Part shown: positions 63,301 through 64,000 of the stretch, in pieces
Numbering within the stretch: the stretch's first letter is position 1
Layout of the letters: every line of letters begins with the position of its first letter
Source: Prorocentrum cordatum
Taxonomy: Eukaryota > Sar > Dinophyceae > Prorocentrales > Prorocentraceae
Direction of reading: 5' to 3'
Length of the DNA: 64,000 bases
Assembly: GCA_963575745.1 (NCBI GenBank)
Contig: CAUYUJ010000336.1
Location: forward strand, 248,001-312,000
Notes under the pieces: generated by a model
Told to the model about the DNA's origin: nothing
Seen by the model: only the letters and a program-made list of their open reading frames with translations
The model's database searches: none
Position numbers and translations under genes: made by a program

Positions 63301-64000
63301 GGCCAATCGCGGGTGAAGGCAGGACACCGCCCAAGCCACTCCTGGAGAAACTATCGGGCGGCAAGGGCCGGGTTGGCCTGCTACCTCAACGGCGCGAGGA
63401 CGAGGTGGCCGCGCCAGAGGACTGGACGTCAGTGGTCGAGGAGGCTGCGGCGCCAAAGGGGGGCGGTCACGCGCGACGCCGCGATGGGCACCGCCCACCT
63501 CCGCCGCCGCATGGGCCAGAGGAGGAGGCAGGCGGGTCCGAGGAGAGCTGGTGGGGCTTGCAATATGTGCGCTACACCGTCATCGGCAGTTGGCTCGGCG
63601 GCTACCATGGCGATTGGGATACCGACGGGCGGTGACGCATCTGGGCGGGAGGCGGAGGCCTCATCCGAGGAGCGATCGCCACGGTTGGGAATATTGCCTT
63701 CGGGGAGTACTGGCCTTACGTGCCCGGTGGTATTTTACTTGTGCTGGGGGTGGCCAGGAGGGGGACTGCACTTGATGATCACAGCCTCGGGCTACTTGGT
63801 CGTGAAGTCTCTTGGATGTCCCTATCCCCGCTGATGTCGCTGTTCGGCTTCTGCCGACAAGGCATTCCACGCGCAGCTGCGCGCGCGCGATGCTAAGAGC
63901 GAGGCGCGCCATCTGGCCATTGAGGTCGGCGACGCATCAACACGCTAGGAACGCCCGCCCCTGAAGGCGGGGATGAAGCCCCAACGGTCGGGGCGCTCGC

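Noticed and set aside
1-64000. tRNA, rRNA, snRNA genes and CRISPR arrays
   Set aside because: I looked for cloverleaf arms with CCA-proximal stems, conserved rRNA words and regularly spaced unique spacers; none was found. Tandem arrays here have no unique spacers.

Overview
The window looks like nuclear DNA of a dinoflagellate. The strongest evidence is a dinoflagellate spliced-leader core (complement of 20845-20865) at the 5' end of a retrotransposon, with a second degenerate copy at 9610-9630. High GC, exons of tens of bases with AG|G acceptors, introns full of mini- and microsatellites, and layered retrotransposon remnants fit the same assignment. I see no rRNA, tRNA, CRISPR, operon structure or bacterial gene.

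Layout. 1-2080: GAT, GA and TCTTGGGGCC-type tracts. 2085-5110 (+): a decayed retroelement coding for reverse transcriptase (RT), split RNase H with an embedded C5-cytosine DNA methyltransferase (DNMT), and a tyrosine recombinase, followed by two 270-bp direct repeats spaced 453 bp apart. 8264-9299 (+): three short exons of a voltage-gated cation channel (S4, S4-S5 linker, S5). 9610-21106 (+): a LINE remnant (relict leader, ORF1 zinc finger, RVT zinc finger, RNase H) interrupted by a near-complete LINE on the minus strand (14329-20865) that begins exactly at a spliced-leader sequence. 21-34 kb: GC-rich open frames of unknown meaning, a LINE 3' fragment, an OTU-like motif and many tandem arrays. 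34667 (+): pore-loop exon. 38658-40804 (-): a WW-domain protein in the opposite orientation. 43455-44325 (+): S6, EF-hand and coiled-coil exons. 44-47 kb: arrays. 48080-52070 (-): a decayed LINE with a zinc knuckle. 54-57 kb: GT/GC arrays and a minus-strand zinc-finger reading frame. 60-64 kb: exon-like pieces of unassigned genes.

How it fits together. The S4, S5, pore and S6/EF-hand exons lie on one strand in the correct order and are best explained as one ion-channel gene of about 36 kb. Its introns (about 25 kb and 9 kb) hold the retrotransposons, satellites and an antisense WW gene. Nearly everything else is transposon debris and tandem repeats. Several frame breaks are one base and sit in homopolymers, so part of the apparent decay may be assembly error.
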